The notes beneath the pieces were generated by a model. It ran no database searches, was not told where the DNA came from, and saw only the letters and a program-made list of their open reading frames with translations. This document shows positions 34,234-45,372 of a DNA stretch of 64,000 nucleotides, in pieces. The first letter of the stretch is position 1. Every line of letters begins with the position of its first letter. This stretch comes from Aphanomyces cochlioides (taxonomy: Eukaryota > Oomycota > Saprolegniomycetes > Saprolegniales > Verrucalvaceae): the NCBI GenBank assembly GCA_019828595.1, contig JAHQRK010000015.1, positions 372,001 to 436,000 on the forward strand. The letters run 5' to 3'. A program made the translations under genes and the position numbers.

Positions 34234-35915
34234 CTAAGGCTTGGAGGTTGGAGGGTCTTCGTCCAGCGACGCCAAATAGTCGACGACTTCATAATGGCCG
34301 TGTTCTTTCGCGGCTTTGTAGGCGAAGTTGGTTCGACCTTCCGTGCGGTTCTCCGTCAAGAAGCGGACAACATCCAAATAGCCGTTTGATGCGGCTAGAT
34401 CGATCGCGTTGGTTGTGCATCCTTCCGTGCGATTCGAGTGGAGATATTTCACAACTTCCAAGTGTCCATTCGCGGCGGCACCATCCATGGCATGCACAGT
34501 GCATCGACGTCCCTCGGCGGCCATCGTCTTGACGAGATGAAGTTGTCCAGAAGCAGCCGCCTTGTCCATGGCTCCATCGTCGTCGAGGTCGAAGTGGGTC
34601 ATGGCCACAGGCTGGTAATCAAATGCAGATCGGATCGTCGGCAGCACGCCGGTATCAGACGATGCTTCGTAGACGAGCGTCCCAGCAATGTACGTTTGCA
34701 CGACTTGGAGCTTGTCGTTGAGCAACACGAAATCGGCATCTGCACCAAACGCAAGCGTGCCTTTGTTCTTCAGTCCTAATGCTTGTGCTGAGTGAAGCGT
34801 GGCAGCTTCAAGAGCATACTCGATCGAGCAATTCGTGAATTCAATCAATGTGCGGATACAAGCATCCATTTGAACCACGCTGCCGGCAATCGTGGTCGTA
34901 TTGTGGAGGTAGGCGCGGCCGTCAGCGACATCCACTTTTAAATCCGCAAGTTCATACGATCCATCAGGAAGACCCATTCCAGCCATGCAATCCGTAACAA
35001 GGACTAATCCATCAGGGTGACTTGCTTGGGCAATTCGACAAGACGAATGGTGAGAGTGGATGCCGTCGAGGATGAGACCATAGAAAGGTCGCTGTTTCGT
35101 TTCACCCAAAAGACCGACAAGGCCTGGATCGCGGTGGTGGAAGGACGCCATGGCATTGAAAAGATGCCTAGAGTAGAGGACATGAGTTCATATTCCTTCG
35201 CGTGCATGCATACGTACGTGAGCATGGTAACGCCAGCGTCAACACCGGCAACAGCTTGCTGGATGTTGGCAGACGAATGACCAGCCGAGACGACGATTCC
35301 ACGTTGCTTGAGCTCAGTGATTGCAGCAAGTGCACCTTTGAGCTCAGGTGCAAGCGTGACGAGAGCAACGCGGTCGCTCGAGAGTGGACCGTAGCGATCT
35401 TCAAGAGATTTAATGCCTTCTTCAGGATCGGCGAGCACTTCTTCCTTGTGGGCTCCTTTGCGTTGTTTGTTGATAAACGGTCCTTCCAAGTGCAATCCAA
35501 CCATGTTGGCGCCTTTGACAAGATGTCCGTCGTTCGTGCGTTCAAACTTGTGGAGGACTTTTGCGTACGTGTCTTGGGACGATGAAATGACCGTGGGGCA
35601 GAACGACGTGACGCCAGTCGCGAGGAGTTTTTGTCGTACTTGGAGGATTTGCTCGGGGGTGCATTCGACGTCTGAGAAATCATGACCGTACGCTCCGTTA
35701 ATTTGCGCGTCGATGAATCCCGGCGCGACAATCATGCCTTTTCCATCGACGACCGTACCCGGACCATACTCGAGCGCCGACGTCGCTTTCCAATATCTCG
35801 CTTGTGGATCCATGATCTTGCCATTTTCCACCCAGAGGAACGTATTGACAAGCTTCCCGTTGCGGAGAACGCGGACGTTCTCGACCTTGAGCGTCGTGTC
35901 GTGGAGCAGAGTCAT
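34234..35915 (-). CDS. nagA: N-acetylglucosamine-6-phosphate deacetylase fused to ankyrin repeats
   Basis: Two exons (35218-35915 and 34234-35167; 50-nt intron) encode 543 aa. Residues 1-about 410 are a complete deacetylase: LWVENGKIMDP, IVAPGFIDAQING, GLHLEGPF (Glu metal ligand, about 142-147), VVSAGHSSA, THLFNAMASFHHRDPG (about 233-248), LILDGIHSHHSS and LVTDCMAGMG (catalytic Asp). The splice restores LTHLFNAMA exactly. In the same frame, residues about 430-543 form four to five ankyrin-like units of the oomycete type (AAANGHLEVVKYLHSNRTEG, DLAASNGYLDVVRFL). The enzyme makes glucosamine-6-phosphate and acetate from GlcNAc-6-P. The ankyrin tail suggests a binding or scaffold role. It is divergent to the next enzyme of the pathway. 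Confidence 0.88.
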
Positions 35916-36766
35916 TGTCGAAGTGACAAGGATGTGCGAGCCAGATGGAGACGGAAGCCCACAATCTTGTGGATCAATTGATCGTTGTACACTCAAATGT
36001 CCCATCCGGATACAGTATCCGGACACGGACAAACACACGAATGGACCAATCGACGTGACAATTGCGGCTGCTTTTTGTCATAATCCCACGCTCGACGGTC
36101 GGAATCCGTGGAAAATCCCCAGCTGAGACACAAGGTCAGTGTGTAAAATATCAAAAAATATGCAAAATGGTCCATGTCGTGGCAAAAATGCGAGTCGGAC
36201 CACACGATAGAAAATGTACTAGAAACACCAGCCTAGCGACGATCTTCCTCGTCGCCTTGTGGAGAAGATAGCTGCCAACTAGGCCAGCTGAATATGGCAA
36301 CAAGATGGGGCTGGGAGATGGTTTTGAGATTCCCCGGGGGGAATCGTCTAACTCTGGGAATATGTATTGCCCATGCATCTGCGAAAAGCTGCGCCGTGTG
36401 GACTGACCTGGGTACAAGAACATAGTCTGTTCTTGTCGTTGTGCTGTTCCAGCGTAGAGCCTCCAAGGCCCCGTAGACGGCGTTTCTTTGCTTTGGATCG
36501 CGCCATGGCGACGAGTCGAGCTCGCGTTAGCCTGCATATATATTTGGGTTATGGCAGTCCATGGCCAGTGTCCATAGTATAGAAATGACGTTGCTGTTGT
36601 CAAAAATAGTCAATTTAAGATGCGACCTGAATGTACAATCAGTGCGACAAACAGCTTGAATGTCATGAAAATGTTCGGGCGTCAAAAATGTGAGAAACAT
36701 TACGCCTCGAAAGAAGACTTCGCCTCCCTTGGCCTCTCAGTCAGTCGTGAAAAAGCCACCAAGACC
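35916..36766. promoter_or_regulatory. Divergent intergenic region between nagA and nagB
   Basis: 851 bases separate the start codons of the two GlcNAc-catabolic genes, so a shared bidirectional promoter is likely from position. A perfect inverted repeat GATTCCCC/GGGGAATC lies at about 36332-36349. A minus-strand frame beginning MARSKAKKRRLRG near 36505 is open for about 50 codons but could not be extended convincingly. The plus frame upstream of 36767 is open from an ATG at 36620. Confidence 0.45.
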
Positions 36767-37582
36767 ATGCGTCTGATCATCCAAAGCAGTGGCGAAGAAG
36801 TCGCGACATGGGTCGCCCGCTACGTGTGCCAGCGCATCCGTGAATTTCAACCGACGGCTGCCAAGCCGTTTGTCTTGGGCCTGCCCACGGGCAGCTCGCC
36901 GTTGAAGACGTACAAGAAGCTCGTCGAGTACTACAAGGAAGGCAAGGTCAGCTTTGAACACGTTGTCACGTTCAACATGGACGAGTATGTCAACTTGCCA
37001 GAAGACCACCCGGAGAGCTACCACACGTTTATGTGGACCAATTTCTTTCAACACATTGACATCAAGCGAGAAAATGTCCACATCTTGAATGGCAACGCGC
37101 CAGATCTTGAGAAGGAATGCCAAGACTACGAAGCCAAGGTTGCCCACTTTGGCGGAATTGAATTGTTCCTTGGTGGCATTGGCCCGGATGGCCACATTGC
37201 GTTTAATGAACCTGGCTCGTCCTTGGTGTCCCGCACCCGTGTCAAGACGTTGGCGTACGACACGATCGTGGCCAACTCGCGATTCTTTGGCGGTGATATC
37301 TCCAAAGTCCCCAAGATGGCGTTGACTGTCGGTGTCGGCACTGTCATGGACGCCCGCGAAGTGCTCATCATCATTACGGGCCACTCCAAGGCGTACGCTT
37401 TGTACAAAGTCATCGAAGAAGGTTTGAACCACATGTGGACTGTCTCGGCGATCCAAACCCACGCCAAGTCGGTCATTGTGTGCGACGACGACGCGACGAT
37501 GGAGCTCAAGGTGAAGACTGTCAAGTATTTCAAGGGCCTCCATGAAACCCACGAGCAGATGATCCGTGACCAAAACCATTAA
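36767..37582 (+). CDS. nagB: Glucosamine-6-phosphate deaminase
   Basis: A single exon from the ATG at 36767 gives 271 aa, the usual family length, starting [20 protein letters not shown] as other GNPDA/NagB proteins do. Core motifs are [18 protein letters not shown] (general-base Asp), [35 protein letters not shown] and [15 protein letters not shown]. The frame remains open to an ATG at 36620 (49 more codons), so an N-terminal extension is possible but lacks family support. It converts GlcN-6-P to fructose-6-P and ammonia. It is paired head-to-head with nagA. Confidence 0.92.
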   Translation: MRLIIQSSGEEVATWVARYVCQRIREFQPTAAKPFVLGLPTGSSPLKTYKKLVEYYKEGKVSFEHVVTFNMDEYVNLPEDHPESYHTFMWTNFFQHIDIKRENVHILNGNAPDLEKECQDYEAKVAHFGGIELFLGGIGPDGHIAFNEPGSSLVSRTRVKTLAYDTIVANSRFFGGDISKVPKMALTVGVGTVMDAREVLIIITGHSKAYALYKVIEEGLNHMWTVSAIQTHAKSVIVCDDDATMELKVKTVKYFKGLHETHEQMIRDQNH

Positions 37583-37633
37583 ATCATCACACATTGATTT
37601 CCATTCAACCTGTTCGAAAACTCCGTCTGTACC

Positions 37634-40440
37634 TTAGCTACGACTGGGAGCTTTGAATGCGTGAATGGCTGCTTTGTCTTGGGTCCACACAACTTGTCCA
37701 TTGTCCGTCATGACACGCGACAGCCCTCCAAACGATTTCGCGGGGTCTTTCTCTTGGAAAAAGTTTTCCAGCTCTCTCAACGCTGGGCCACGAGCACCGT
37801 TGATGCCTTTGTTGAAAGGTTCCCCCAGTGCGTCTTGGATGACGTTGAATTTATGGACAGAGCTTGGCGGCACGTCCATGAACGACTCCATCGTCTCCAA
37901 CGTGTCATCGCTCAGTGCGGGCACGCCAAGACGGGAAAAGAGCCGAGCGACCTTGTTGACTTTCTTGACGAGCTCAAAGCCTCGTTGAAAGAGAGGCAAG
38001 TTGATCGCCATGAATCTCGTGTACTTTGACGAGACCGTGTCGATTTGAATCGGATACCCATCGCCCATGACAGGCTCACCAGTGACTTCATCGAGGAGAT
38101 AAAAGTACATGGGCTGGCCTTGGGTAAAGTCGTCGAGAGCCAATTTCGCAGCCGCGAACGGGTTGTTGTCGTCGATGGATTCAATCATCTTGTCGACGAC
38201 AGTCCGAATCCGGTCGAGGAAGTTGATCGTCTTGTCGACCGTGCCGATCTCGTCTTCTTGTTCTCCACGAAACGGCAAAATGATAAACGATGTCGGGACC
38301 ATCACGTCGACGGATTCAAATATTCCACGCAAGAGGTCACGCTTGGTTTCTTCGACCTTGGCCACGGTTGCTTTGGTCAACGCTAGCGTTTCCTCGGAGA
38401 TTTGCAGCGTCAATTTGACATCCTGGTGGATGGATTTGATATTCCCATCCATGTCAGTCACGACATTGCTGATGTAATCCAACTTGGTCATCACTTTCGT
38501 CACTGACAGCGGCCCGGAGGAGGATGCGGTTGGCGGCAATATGTCCATGAGATCTTGTAGCGAGCCTCGTTTTTCAGGATTGATGTCGAGGCACTTCAAG
38601 AGCAGCGCTTTCTTTGCCAGGCTCAACGTCGTGGCGTTGACACTAGCTCGGAATGAAAACCACGGCTTTGCGATCTCATGGAGAATCGACTTGTCGAGAA
38701 ACTCTTCGAGGGTATTTTCGGTCGAGAACAGCTTGAGCACGAGCACGGCAGCGCACCAGACGTCAAATTTCTCGGATGCCACCAATGCCTTCGTCCGGCC
38801 AAGGATGAAGTGAGCCATTTCTGGAGGACAATACTCCTCCGTGCAGTGTGCGGTCATGGGCGATCCGATTTGAGCCGCGTTGTCAAAGTCGAGGAGTTTA
38901 TAGCCCTTCTCATCCCCAAAGTAGACGACATTTTCAAGTTTGACGTCGCCGTGGATGTACCGCAGATCGTGGAGAGCCTTCAATCCAGTCAAAATGTGCT
39001 CGATGCATCGGTAGCGGGCAAACGAGTCGCTCTTGAGGAACTTGATGCGGTCCCGGCAGTTGTTGATGCCGCGCTCCATGACCAAAGCGAGGCAGTCGTA
39101 ATTGTAGAACGAGACTTGGCCCCACTCGACGCAATCGACAATGCGGCGAAGTAGAGTCTCCGTGTCGCGATGCTCCAATTGATGGATGCGGTGAAAGAAA
39201 TCGATTTCCTTGTGCTCGTGCGTCAACTTGGCCACAAGTTGCGCGTGGGCTTTCTTCGTATTCACGACGTGGAAGATGCTGTGGCTTGACGACGCGACGA
39301 GATCTGGGTAGAGCACAAACGTGCCGAGGAGCGGCCATGTCTTCTTGTCTACTTGGACTGTCAACCTTGAGATCTACAATGTGGTTTGTACCTGAAAGTA
39401 ACCTCGTCGTGAGCTCATCCAACGATTGAATGCGTGAAATTGCAACTTGTTTCGGCGCCTCGACGTGTTTCGGCTCCTCAACGTTGAGCAATTCGAGGAG
39501 AGCAGTGCCAACACGTGGATCCTTCATGGCATCGTCAAACGTACGGGGATTCATTTGAATCCCGAGCAGTTTTTGGAGCAGGGCGTAGTCGGCAAGAAAG
39601 CCAACGGTCTTGGGATTCGTCGCTAGCTTGGACACCATCGTGGAATCGAAAGCTCGCTCAATAATCTCCCACGACGGAGGCGTCGACTCGACGACGGACT
39701 GAGCGATAGCCATGCGGGGATCGCTTGAGGAAGAGGCGACGACCTGAGGGTTCTTGCGCAGGGCCATCAACTTTGAAACAAATTCAGCATCCCCCAAGAA
39801 AAAGATCGACTCGGACGAGTTGGCCAATTTGACGAACATGTCGCTGCCAAAGAGATCCTTGCCCGTTTTTCCTTGCCGTGTTGGCGCCTCGTCGCCTAGA
39901 AGCACTTGAAGCACTGTCTCCATGCGACTGTCCGTCAAATACTCGTTGAGCGCGTTGTGGTCTTCTTGCACAGCATGCAAAGCTTGGACAAACGCGCTGT
40001 CATTCAGATATTCTCTGGTTCGTGCATCTTTCGCGAGGGTTTGAAACAACGTCGGGCCAAATGCAGCACGCACAGCGTGGATTTGTTTGAGACGTTTCAA
40101 CCCTGCGGTGCATTCCTCGACGCCGAGCTCCTCTTGCATGCCAGTTTCAAAATAAAACTTGGCGCCGTCCAAGTTGCCGTAAGCTAGGGCGACTTCCCCT
40201 CTGCACGCATACCTTGCACTTCCATCGAGAGCAGAACACATTTGAGCGTCGACCATCGCGCTATCTTTATCCTGCAATGCCAAGTACGCTCGGCAACGCT
40301 TGGCGTAATTGTCAGCTAAGCAACCGTCGCCGCGATCAATCGCACGCGTGAGACTCTCCACAAGCTTGCCATAGTCCGTTGTCTGCCATCACAATGCGTC
40401 AGCCATGGCGTCCACGACACTCTCTCACCTCCTCTGTCAT
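37634..40440 (-). CDS. TPR protein with kinase-like domain
   Basis: Three exons (40429-40440, 39403-40382, 37634-39365; introns 46 and 37 nt) encode 907 aa. The first exon is only MTEE. Residues about 5-130 form TPR helices (DYGKLVESLTRAIDRGDG, ADNYAKRCRAYLALQDKDSA). The next part has short repeated helical blocks (LVDSRMETVLQVLLGDE-like, DPRVGTALLELLNVEEP) resembling STI1/DP-type segments. A protein-kinase fold follows from about 331: RYIHGDVKLENVVYF (catalytic loop with HGD instead of HRD, about 469) and YKLLDFDNAAQIG (DFD instead of DFG, about 490), then YCPPEMAHFI and FDVWCAAVLVLKLFS. The last about 300 residues are unassigned. The invariant Asp and Asn residues are kept, so activity is possible but the variant motifs are unusual. 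Confidence 0.75.
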
Positions 40441-40918
40441 CGTCTCTCTGTCCAGATCAAAGTCGGCAATTTTGCTCCTCTCGTCGTACTTAGTATGGAC
40501 CCATTTGGTGGTCAAATCGATTCAATTTGCAAATCTCTCTCACACAAGATCGCAATTCATCGGCAGCCTTCAGCAGGCGCTGCCTTTTCAAAGCACACAC
40601 TGTTTCCGTGCCAAGCTCGAGCGGGCTACAGCTGCGTGGCGTCGAAATGGCTTGATCAAGTGTGAATGACAGCAAGACTCGATGGTGCATATCACCTTGT
40701 CCATTTTGACATTTTTGGCCATGATATCAAGGATCCAACAAGACGACAGACTTGGCGTTTGCGGCAGTCAACTATTCTGCATGACCAGGGCCATGCTCCA
40801 GCGCGATGCTCATGGCAAACTACTGTACGCCCCCGGAGTACTCCATCTGTACTAAATCGGTGGCAATGCTTTGATACATAATGTCGTTGAAATAGATTAC
40901 AAAAGTGTCGAAAGGTAT
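40441..40918. other. Intergenic, no gene called
   Basis: About 480 bases upstream of the TPR/kinase gene. A minus-strand ATG frame at 40490-40690 contains ALKRQRLLKAADELRS and could be spliced as an upstream exon, but the short MTEE start fits better. Confidence 0.3.
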
Positions 40919-42633
40919 TTACTTGAGGGTCGAGAGGACATCAGCGTACGTCGAGGGATACAGAATCATCTCGCCGTGGGTGATGCCAGGCCACATGGTG
41001 GTGTGAATTGGCACGGAAATTGCGCTGTCTGCAATCTATATCGGACGATGAGGCAAACACTGTGTGAATTTGTACCTTGGCACCGCGTTTGAGGTGGGCT
41101 AATACTGCTGGAGCATCGATAATGCAGTCCTTCTCGGACAAGAAGATGCTCGTAAGGACCTTTTTCGTCTCGGGATGGCGGGGCAAATTCTCCGGGAAGA
41201 GGACAGACTCATACCAGCAGAGATGTCGTCGCATAGTTCGTGCAATGCCGATTTCTTGGCTCTATCGAGTCACATGAGTCAACTCTTTGCTCGTTGTTTG
41301 ATGATACGTACGCCAAAGTACCAGAGGATTAAGTCAAATCCGCTCGATGGTTCACGGTACATGATGTTGTAGATGCCATCGTGGAGCCACAATGCAAAGA
41401 CAATTGGGTCCAAGAACGTCAAGTAGTGGACAAGGTTGGGCTTTTCCTGGCAAACCCAGCTCATGACGATCGATCCAAACGAATGCCCCATCCAGTGGAC
41501 ACTGGTCGAGATGCCATGGCGGTCCAGCATGGACGTAATGGCATTGATCGTTCCTTCTTTCTCAGGCACGGCGTCACTGAGTTGCATCGCGATGTATGGC
41601 ATGTCGAGGAGAAAGATTTGGCGATTCGTTTCGGACACAAACAACTTCCAAAGCAATGGAACGTATGTCAGCAGACCTAACGATATGGTGAATGCACACG
41701 TCGCGGTCGTCTTGGCTTACCAATGCCGACACCGTGCAAGAACACCAGTGGCGTAGTCTCAGTAGACCTTGCAGGACGATGCCAGTATCGGATTTCAGGA
41801 GTTGCTTGGTAGAGTTGGAAGCCAAACCATCGCAGCCACATGCCGCAAATTGCATTGCAAGCTAGAGGACAAGTACATCAACGCAGTTTAGAGAGATGTC
41901 GTACCCATCGTGGCAAAGTAAATGATGAATGGACGCGCAGTGGCTTGGAAGGGCTCCAAGTTGGGTTGCAAATACTTTCGAGGAGGTGAAGACGGCTCGA
42001 CAGGAGGCTCCACGCGGTTCGCCAATTGATACATTCGAGTCACCATGACGTGGATTTCATCGATCTCTTCTGCTGAAGCTTGGGCTAACGACTTGGAGAA
42101 GAATGCGAATGCACACCAGTGGCTCAAGTCGACTCGAGTAAGTTGTGGAAATGGAACGCCGTAGAAATGCTACACACAAATGCTCAGGAGATGAAATCGC
42201 ACGACGACGACATACCCCTTCGAGGAAGGCTGGAACGTCATCAATGTGAGCAAATAGCTTTTCAAAGAAAGCCAAGGCAGACGGAAGTGGTTCGCTGCGT
42301 TTGGCATGAGCTGTGACTATCTGAGGCGGGTTGGGATGCAATGGCTGAGCAGCCTCCTTGCTATGGAGGTAATACAACGTGAAGATCGATTCGATCACAC
42401 AGTAGGCGAGCAATGGGATCGCTAGCCATAAACTCAGCGGAGTTCCCATCCATCCTAGCTGGTTGGCAATCAAGCCAGCCATGGCCACTGGAGTCATGTA
42501 AACAATGGCTCTGTTCACAATGTCAAGGAATCCAGCAAAGCAAGTGGACATACCGCAGCGGGAGCACCACAGCAAATAGGCAGAGGTAGTAGTCAATGGT
42601 CTTCTTCGCGGGCTTGGACGCATGACGAGCCAT
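40919..42633 (-). CDS. Membrane-associated alpha/beta-hydrolase, paralog A
   Basis: Seven exons (42554-42633, 42216-42510, 41905-42169, 41721-41861, 41312-41676, 41076-41261, 40919-41035; introns 40-50 nt) give 482 aa. The N-terminus holds hydrophobic segments (YYLCLFAVVLPLRAIVYMTP, LAIPLLAYCVIESIFTLYYL). The hydrolase part shows LVFLHGVGIG (oxyanion loop), HWMGHSFGSIVMSW (nucleophile Ser in GHSFG), LTFLDPIVFALW (acid Asp) and MWPGITHGEMIL (catalytic His). All triad positions are present. Substrate unknown; lipase/esterase-type action on membrane lipids is an inference. It shares exon layout with paralog B, so the genes are tandem duplicates. Confidence 0.8.
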
Positions 42634-42835
42634 CTTTCGAAATGACTGAACATGTTGGCCATCGCCTCGTCGTTTCGCCAAGAACTCCAGGGAAGATCCA
42701 TTGAATCCACAATGTCGGATGCAATATATACTAAATTTTATCATGTATTATGTTATTCAACCAGAATTTATTTAAATTAAAAGTATAAAATGGTTTATAA
42801 TATGTAATATAGACTCTTAGTACCTAAATCGCAAA
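42634..42835. other. Short AT-rich spacer
   Basis: AT-rich sequence between paralog A and the EF-hand gene, with no frame of interest. Confidence 0.4.
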
Positions 42836-43462
42836 TTATGGTTCGATTGGTCCATGAACAACAAACAGTACACAGTTGGCTCTCATCTTTCCGAACAATC
42901 TAATCTTGTCTTCAATGCGCTTCGTCGACGAGAATATCAAAGATACTGAAGAGCGATTGTGTATCACCTCCAGCACTATTTCGAGAAAGAAGCTGCTTAC
43001 ATCAACGGTGATGTAGCCGCTCTTGTCAGTATCGATCATCTTGAACACTTCTTTCATCAAATGGTCCTTGTTCTGTTGGGCAGCTTGGTCCTGAAGGACT
43101 CGTCAGAAAACAAGCCGTTCTTGCAGCCTTACGTGAATGTGGATGCGGCACCAGTGTTCAAAATCGTCAAAGACGACGCCGCCGGTTTGTTGCTGGTCAA
43201 GCTCAGCCATGATCCGAGCGACGTGGCCTTTCGTCATGTCTGGCGACACTTTTTGCAAAAAGTCTTCCATCTCATCGACCAAGATTTTGCCCGATCTACA
43301 GAGCCCCAGTCAGTACGACGAATTGACAAAATGGATGGCCAACTTGTCGCGATCAATGAGCGAGAAGATGGCGTTGATTTCATGGCGCTCTGTCTCGGCT
43401 TCGTATTGATCCTTCACTTGAGAGCTGGTCTGGGAATCGCCCCAAAGACTCGACATCGACAT
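42836..43462 (-). CDS. EF-hand (calmodulin/centrin-like) calcium-binding protein
   Basis: Three exons (43344-43462, 43133-43295, 42836-43090; introns 48 and 42 nt) give 178 aa. EF-hand loops are visible at DRDKSGKILVDE (first, complete) and DTDKSGYITVD (third), with a degenerate DQQQTGGVVFDDF between them. Helices flank each (EINAIFSLI, HLMKEVFKMI). The tail after ITVD does not resemble a fourth EF-hand, so the 3' end may be altered or contain an unrecognised splice; GTAAGC follows ITVD directly and could be a donor. It starts 30 bp downstream of the paralog B stop on the same strand. It would act as a calcium sensor; target unknown. Confidence 0.7.
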
Positions 43463-43491
43463 TTACCACCTTTGTATTAAATAGCAAAGCT

Positions 43492-45372
43492 TTAGCTAAG
43501 CGCAGCAACTTTGGCTTGCCGGTCTCCCGCCGTCTTGACAGTCTTGGCTTTGCTAAACTTGGACAGAGGTGTGTATGTGCGCTGGATCGTGTCTTTCCAG
43601 TGCCCCGAGTTGAGATTCACGTTGTCGACAACTTGCTTGGTTGTTGAAGGGTACAAGAGCATTTCACCATGGGTAATGCCTTCCCAGAGGACTGCTGGGA
43701 TTTTGTTCTTGCTCGCTTCAAACTTTGAAAACTACATGACGCATTGAGCCATCTCGGCATTGTTATCATGTTGGCATACCTGGACACCTTGTTGGAGGTA
43801 GTCATAGACAGCCGGAGCGTTCAAGATCAAATCTTTGCTCGAGAGGAAGACAGTCGCGGCGACTGCTTTGGTTTCGGGATGGCGAGGCAAGTCTTCAGGG
43901 AAGAGAACGCTCTCATACCAGTGAAAGTGTCGCCGCATCATGTGCGCAATGTGGATTTCATGGGTCTACACCGAATGGAGCTCCAACAACATCACTCAGC
44001 TCGTAACTTACCACAAAGTACCACATCAACACTTGAACGGCGTTCGATGGTTCGCGGTACATGACGTTGAACACAATATCAGCCTTCCACAAGAGCAGGA
44101 CGACAGGATCGACGAGCGTCATGTGGCTCACGAGCTCGGGTTTATCTTGGACAACCCAACTCACGATAGACGAACCGAGCGAGTGGCCCATCCAGTGCAC
44201 CCCCGTCGTGATGTTGTGCTCGGCAAACATGGCTTGGACAGCCGACAGCGTTTCTTCCTTGGTGGGAACATGATCGCACAGCTGCATCGACACATGGGGC
44301 AGTTCAAGAAAGAAGAGCTGCCGGTTCTTGTGCGTCGTTGCCAAACGATAGATCAAGTGGATGTAGCTCACAAGTCCAGAGCCAATGCCATGAACAAACA
44401 CCATGGGCTCCGCTGTTTCTCGGGCCGGAGCAACCGGTCCTCGATGCCAGTACGTGAGGCCGTAGCCGACGTCGCGGACTTCAAAGCCCAAGAGGTTCAG
44501 AGCAATGCCGCCGATAAAGTCGAGGGCTACAACAAACCAGGGGGTCAACCGAGGACACGGAGAGGACACATACTGAATGTGAGCAAGTAGACGAGAAGAG
44601 GTCTAGCTTTGGCGTCGAGGGGGTCAATGCAAGGGCGGCAGAATGGCTTTGCCGGCTCGTCGACAACTTCAATGGGTGGATGCGTTCCCACTTTGCGAAA
44701 GATCTTGGCGATCATCGTATCGACATCTTGACGGTCTTCTTCGGTGAGTTCGTCACCGTCTTTGCTGTAGAAGGCAAATGCAAACCAGTTGCGAAAGTCA
44801 CGTCGCGTGAGTTGGTCAAACGGGACGCTGAAGAAGTGCTAGCGAGAGGTGTCATGTCGTCCAGCAGGACATTGCATACCTCTTCAAAGAACTGCTCCAC
44901 GTTGGGAATGTGTCGAAACACTTTGTCGAAGAATTGGTTGGTCGATGTGATTCGTGGGCTTCGATGCGTGAACAAGTCTGTGATCGGAGCTGGATTGCGG
45001 TTCACGCGGCCTAGCATGTGCATGCTGTAGAGGAAGTAGAGCGAGAAGAGCGTTTCGGCAGCGCAGTAGCCGATCAACAACATGGCTAGCCCTGTTGGCA
45101 GCGGTGCGGTGCCACTGCTGAGCCCAAGCTGGTTGCACACCAGTATCACCAGTGCTGGCGGGGTTAAATACACCACCGACCTGTGTTAGCCATCAGTCAA
45201 TCAAGTCTTCTCGGCTCATGCAGTACCGGAATGGCAGCACAACGAAAACAAGAGCGGCATAGTAGTCCCAACTCTTTGGATGGGGCGACTTCAAGCTCGT
45301 ATCCGTTCGAAACTTGTCGTTGCGCGAGGCACCAGGCGCTGGCTTGGGCGGCATCTCCGCTAATGTCGCCAT
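43492..45372 (-). CDS. Membrane-associated alpha/beta-hydrolase, paralog B
   Basis: Six exons (45227-45372, 44880-45180, 44574-44838, 44012-44526, 43780-43965, 43492-43731; introns 41-48 nt) give 550 aa. The order matches paralog A: hydrophobic N-terminus (YYAALVFVVLPFRSVVYLTP), a linker with HFFSVPFDQLTRRDFRNWFA, then MVFVHGIGSG, HWMGHSLGSSIVSW (nucleophile), MTLVDPVVLLLW (Asp), RRHFHWYESVLFPEDLPRHP and LWEGITHGEMLLYPS (His). It lacks the intron that A has between oxyanion loop and nucleophile, and has about 45 extra C-terminal residues that are Lys/Thr-rich. It is divergent to paralog C. The ATG at 45372 is chosen; a longer frame exists upstream. Confidence 0.82.

Noticed and set aside
36151..36603. 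Minus-strand frames between nagA and nagB
   Set aside because: Several alternative splice joins could be drawn (one starting MARSKAKKRRLRG), but none gave a consistent protein with recognisable features.
36737..37594. 285-codon frame antisense to nagB
   Set aside because: nagB is unmistakable on the plus strand; the opposite frame has no motifs.
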